A stretch of 64,000 nt of DNA from Acidovorax benzenivorans. GTDB taxonomy: Bacteria > Pseudomonadota > Gammaproteobacteria > Burkholderiales > Burkholderiaceae_C. The stretch is taken from assembly GCF_028680575.1 (NCBI RefSeq), contig NZ_JAPCKI010000001.1:535781-599780 (forward strand), written 5' to 3'. The position numbers and the translations under genes were made by a program. Shown here one piece after another: positions 60,969 to 64,000 of this stretch; the stretch's first letter is position 1, and every line of letters starts with the position of its first letter. Below the pieces are notes generated by a model. It did no database searches. It was not told the origin of the DNA and was given only the letters and a program-made list of their open reading frames with translations.

Positions 60969-62855
60969 ATGAACCGTTATCCGGTCTGGAAGTACGCGAT
61001 CCTGGTGATCGTGTTGCTGGTGGGGGCCTTGTACACCCTGCCCAATTTCTTTGGCGAGGCGCCTGCCGTGCAGGTGTCGTCGGCCAAGGCCACCATCAAG
61101 GTGGACACCGCCGTGCAGCAGCGGGTGGAAGAGGCGCTCAAGGCCGCAGGCGTGACGCCCGACTTTGTGGCGCTGGAGGGCAACTCGGTGCGAGCGCGTT
61201 TTGACACGCCCGACACCCAGCTCAAGGCCAAGGACGCCATCCAGAAGGCGCTGGTGCCCGACGCCAACGATCCTTCTTACATCGTGGCCCTCAACCTAGT
61301 GTCGCGTTCCCCGCTGTGGCTCAAGGCCCTGCACGCCAATCCGATGTACCTGGGGCTGGACCTGCGCGGTGGCGTGCACTTCATGCTGCAGGTGGACATG
61401 CAGGCGGCACTGACCAAGAAGGCCGAATCCTATGCGGGTGACATCCGCACGGCACTGCGCGACAAGAACATCCGCCATGGTGGCATCAGCCGCGACGGCC
61501 AGTCCATCGACATCAAGGTGCGCGATGAAGCCACGGCCACGGCCGCGCGCAACCTGATCGCCGACCAGTTCGCCGATCTGCAGGTCACCACCGCGCCAGA
61601 AGGCACTGAGTTCAAGCTGCGCGCATCGATCAAGCCCGAGGCCACGCGCCGCGTGCAGGAGCAGGCGCTCAAGCAGAACATGGTCACGCTGCACAACCGG
61701 ATCAACGAGCTGGGCGTGGCCGAGCCCGTGATCCAGCAGCAGGGCCTGGACCGCATCGTGGTGCAGTTGCCCGGCGTGCAGGACACCGCCAAGGCCAAGG
61801 ACATTCTGGGCCGCACGGCCACGCTGGAAGTGCGCATGGTGGACGAGGGCACAGAAGCCCGTTCGGCAGAGACAGGCCGTGGCCCCGTGCCGTTCGGCTC
61901 CGAGCGCTACCTGGAACGCAACGGCCAGCCCGTCATCGTCAAGAAGCAGGTCATCCTGACCGGCGAAAACCTGACCGACGCGCAGCCGGGCTTTGATGGC
62001 CAGACGCAGGAACCGACCGTCAACCTCACGCTGGACGCCAAGGGCTCCCGCATCTTCAAGGACATCACGCGCGAGAACGTGGGCAAGCGCATGGCCATCG
62101 TGCTGTTCGAAAAGGGCAAGGGCGAAGTCGTCACGGCCCCGGTGATCCGTTCTGAAATCGGCGGCGGCCGCGTGCAGATCTCGGGCCGCATGACCACGGC
62201 TGAGGCCAATGACACTGCTCTGCTGCTGCGCGCCGGCTCGCTGGCCGCGCCCATGGAGATCATCGAGGAATACACCATTGGCCCCAGCCTGGGCGCCGAC
62301 AATATCGAGCGCGGCATCCACAGCGTGGTGTGGGGCATGGTGGCCATTGCGGTGTTCATGTGCATCTACTACGCACTGTTCGGCATTTTCTCCACCGTCT
62401 CGCTGGCGGTGAACGTGCTGCTGCTGCTGGCCATCTTGTCCATGCTGCAGGCCACGCTCACGCTGCCCGGCATTGCTGCGATGGCGCTGGCGCTGGGCGT
62501 GGCGATTGACTCCAACGTGCTGATCAACGAGCGCATCCGCGAGGAGTTGCGCGAAGGTGTGTCGCCTCAGGCGGCCATCCATGCGGGGTATGAACGAGCC
62601 TGGGCCACCATCCTGGACTCGAACGTGACCACGCTGATTGCGGGCCTGGCGCTGTTGGCGTTTGGCTCTGGTCCGGTGCGCGGCTTTGCCGTGGTGCACT
62701 GCATCGGCATTCTCACCAGCATGTTCTCGGCCGTGTTCTTCTCACGCGGCCTGGTGAACCTGTGGTACGGCCGCAAGAAGAAGCTCAAGAGCGTGGCCAT
62801 TGGCCAGGTCTGGAAGCCCGAGGCCGACACCACGACCGTGGCCAAATCGCAATAA
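60969..62855 (+). CDS. secD: Protein-export membrane protein SecD
   Basis: The product is 628 residues. The first helix is followed by the P1 periplasmic region with GLDLRGGVHFMLQVDM (about 128) and later helices with the RND-type stretch ALGVAIDSNVLINERIREEL (about 510). SecD uses the proton gradient with SecF to pull exported proteins across the inner membrane. The length matches the family. It precedes secF by 13 bases. Confidence 0.98.
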   Translation: MNRYPVWKYAILVIVLLVGALYTLPNFFGEAPAVQVSSAKATIKVDTAVQQRVEEALKAAGVTPDFVALEGNSVRARFDTPDTQLKAKDAIQKALVPDANDPSYIVALNLVSRSPLWLKALHANPMYLGLDLRGGVHFMLQVDMQAALTKKAESYAGDIRTALRDKNIRHGGISRDGQSIDIKVRDEATATAARNLIADQFADLQVTTAPEGTEFKLRASIKPEATRRVQEQALKQNMVTLHNRINELGVAEPVIQQQGLDRIVVQLPGVQDTAKAKDILGRTATLEVRMVDEGTEARSAETGRGPVPFGSERYLERNGQPVIVKKQVILTGENLTDAQPGFDGQTQEPTVNLTLDAKGSRIFKDITRENVGKRMAIVLFEKGKGEVVTAPVIRSEIGGGRVQISGRMTTAEANDTALLLRAGSLAAPMEIIEEYTIGPSLGADNIERGIHSVVWGMVAIAVFMCIYYALFGIFSTVSLAVNVLLLLAILSMLQATLTLPGIAAMALALGVAIDSNVLINERIREELREGVSPQAAIHAGYERAWATILDSNVTTLIAGLALLAFGSGPVRGFAVVHCIGILTSMFSAVFFSRGLVNLWYGRKKKLKSVAIGQVWKPEADTTTVAKSQ

Positions 62856-62868
62856 AAGGAGGAAGACC

Positions 62869-63819
62869 ATGGAATTCTTCCGTATCCGCAAAGACATCCC
62901 TTTCATGAAGCACGCGTTGGTTTTCAACGCGATCTCCTTCATCACCTTCGCCCTGGCGGTGTTCTTTCTGTTCTCGCGTGGGCTGCACCTGTCGGTGGAG
63001 TTCACAGGTGGCACCGTGATGGAAGTGGCCTACAGCCAGCCTGCCGAGCTCGCCAAGGTTCGCGACACCGTGGCGGCGCTGGGCTACCCCGATGTGCAGG
63101 TGCAGAACTTCGGCACCTCGCGTGACGTGATGATTCGCCTGCCAGTGCAAAAGGGCGTGACGTCTGCGCAGCAGAGCGAGCAGGTGCTGGGCGCCCTCAA
63201 GGCGGCAGACCCTGCGGTGACCCTGCGCCGCACCGAGTTTGTGGGCCCGCAGGTGGGCGAGGAGTTGGTGCACGGTGGCCTGATGGCGCTGGCCATGGTG
63301 GTGGTGGGTATCGTGATCTACCTGGCCTTTCGCTTCGAGTGGAAGTTCGGTGTCGCGGCCATCATTGCCAATCTGCACGACGTGGTGATCATCCTGGGCT
63401 TTTTTGCGTTCTTCCAGTGGGAGTTTTCGCTGTCGGTGCTTGCGGGGGTGCTGGCAGTGCTGGGGTACTCGGTGAACGAATCGGTGGTGATCTTCGACCG
63501 GATCCGTGAAGCCTTTCGCAAGTACCGCAAGATGACTACGCACGAGGTCATCGACCACGCTATCACCAGCACGATGAGCCGCACCATCATCACCCACGCC
63601 TCCACCGAGGCCATGGTGCTGTCGATGTTCTTCTTTGGTGGCCCCAGCCTGCACTACTTTGCCTTGGCGCTGACCATCGGTATTTTGTTCGGTATCTATT
63701 CCTCGGTGTTCGTGGCGGCGGCCATTGCCATGTGGCTGGGGGTCAAGCGCGAGGACCTTGTCAAGCCCGCCAAAAAGGATGGGGATCCCAACGATCCCCA
63801 TGCTGGAGCTACCGTTTGA
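62869..63819 (+). CDS. secF: Protein-export membrane protein SecF
   Basis: The product is 316 residues and six helices. HLSVEFTGGTVMEVAY marks the first periplasmic region and YSVNESVVIFDRIREAFRKY the conserved helix 4-5 segment. It forms the SecDF complex with the gene upstream. A near-perfect AAAGGAGGAA Shine-Dalgarno site precedes the ATG at 62869. Confidence 0.98.
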   Translation: MEFFRIRKDIPFMKHALVFNAISFITFALAVFFLFSRGLHLSVEFTGGTVMEVAYSQPAELAKVRDTVAALGYPDVQVQNFGTSRDVMIRLPVQKGVTSAQQSEQVLGALKAADPAVTLRRTEFVGPQVGEELVHGGLMALAMVVVGIVIYLAFRFEWKFGVAAIIANLHDVVIILGFFAFFQWEFSLSVLAGVLAVLGYSVNESVVIFDRIREAFRKYRKMTTHEVIDHAITSTMSRTIITHASTEAMVLSMFFFGGPSLHYFALALTIGILFGIYSSVFVAAAIAMWLGVKREDLVKPAKKDGDPNDPHAGATV

Positions 63820-63836
63820 CCCGCTAATATCTGTTC

Positions 63837-64000
63837 ATGCACACCACGCCCCCTTCTGTTCCGCAACGCCGCCTGGCCCGCCAGGCGCGCCAGCGGTTCG
63901 TAGAGGGGATCTGTGGAGGGTTGGCGGACCTGGACAAAACCGTTCAGGACTTCCTCACCGCGTTGATGAACCAGACGGGCACGGCCCGCGAAATGCAGTC
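63837..64000 (+). CDS. DUF1631-like protein, N-terminal fragment
   Basis: The gene starts 17 bases after secF and runs off the right edge; about 54 residues are visible. The segment QRFVEGICGGLADLDKTVQDFL resembles the start of DUF1631 proteins that follow secF in this bacterial family. No signal peptide is seen and the first 20 residues are basic. No clear Shine-Dalgarno site precedes the ATG. The function is unknown. Confidence 0.5.
   Translation, partial: MHTTPPSVPQRRLARQARQRFVEGICGGLADLDKTVQDFLTALMNQTGTAREMQ

Overview
The window reads as an ordinary chromosomal segment of a GC-rich betaproteobacterium, most likely a member of the Comamonadaceae (Acidovorax-like). This rests on the protein families and gene order (yajC-secD-secF followed by a DUF1631-type gene, a TfpX/TfpZ pilin accessory gene, DUF3717/DUF1289 and DUF2007 proteins) and on two families of short dispersed repeats that I recall from this family. 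Genes cover most of the window on both strands. I see no rRNA, tRNA, transposase, CRISPR array or prophage.

Layout. 0-4.1 kb: a signalling run made of a PP2C phosphatase (cut by the window edge), an FHA protein, a CHASE2 adenylate cyclase and a metallo-beta-lactamase-fold protein resembling class II cyclic-nucleotide phosphodiesterases. 4.1-10.8 kb: type IV pilus block. A sigma-54 promoter drives a major pilin, followed by a PglL/TfpO-type O-oligosaccharyltransferase. A convergent TPR-GT41 glycosyltransferase, coupled to a small unknown gene, comes next; then moaC and a TfpX/TfpZ accessory gene. The stretch from the pilin to about 9.5 kb is visibly more AT-rich than the rest. 10.8-19.9 kb: housekeeping and stress genes: an M48 protease, a TerC protein under a yybP-ykoY type manganese riboswitch, YaeQ, a TMTC-like membrane protein with TPRs, purB and a glutathione transferase. 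20-26.8 kb: a TetR regulator and a TRAP transporter (Q, M, P) with shikimate/quinate dehydrogenase and dehydroshikimate dehydratase-type genes, which looks like a route from quinate or shikimate to protocatechuate.

26.8-33.8 kb: a tightly overlapping eight-gene operon (FAD oxidoreductase, DUF1365, Cfa-like methyltransferase, chalcone-isomerase-fold protein, MFS carrier, DUF3833 lipoprotein, SDR, NTF2-like). Comparable sets are tied in other proteobacteria to a ChrR/RpoE-type singlet-oxygen response and membrane-lipid modification. The Cfa-like enzyme has lost two residues that bind the essential bicarbonate in true cyclopropane synthases. A periplasmic glutathione peroxidase lies upstream. 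35-36.2 kb: a degenerate HD-GYP protein. 36.3-43 kb: an RND tripartite efflux operon led by its own TetR repressor, with a 22-bp palindromic operator. 43-54 kb: glnE, divergent from yhdP, a nitrilase-family amidase, a PAS histidine kinase and a FixJ-type regulator. 53.8-60.2 kb: an OmpA-like lipoprotein, mltA, an Lrp-type regulator and the fused indolepyruvate ferredoxin oxidoreductase it probably controls. 60.5-64 kb: yajC-secD-secF and the start of a DUF1631-like gene.

The least explained items are the low-GC pilin glycosylation block, the altered Cfa-like lipid operon, and a dispersed repeat that has become the signal peptide of one gene and the C-terminus of another.
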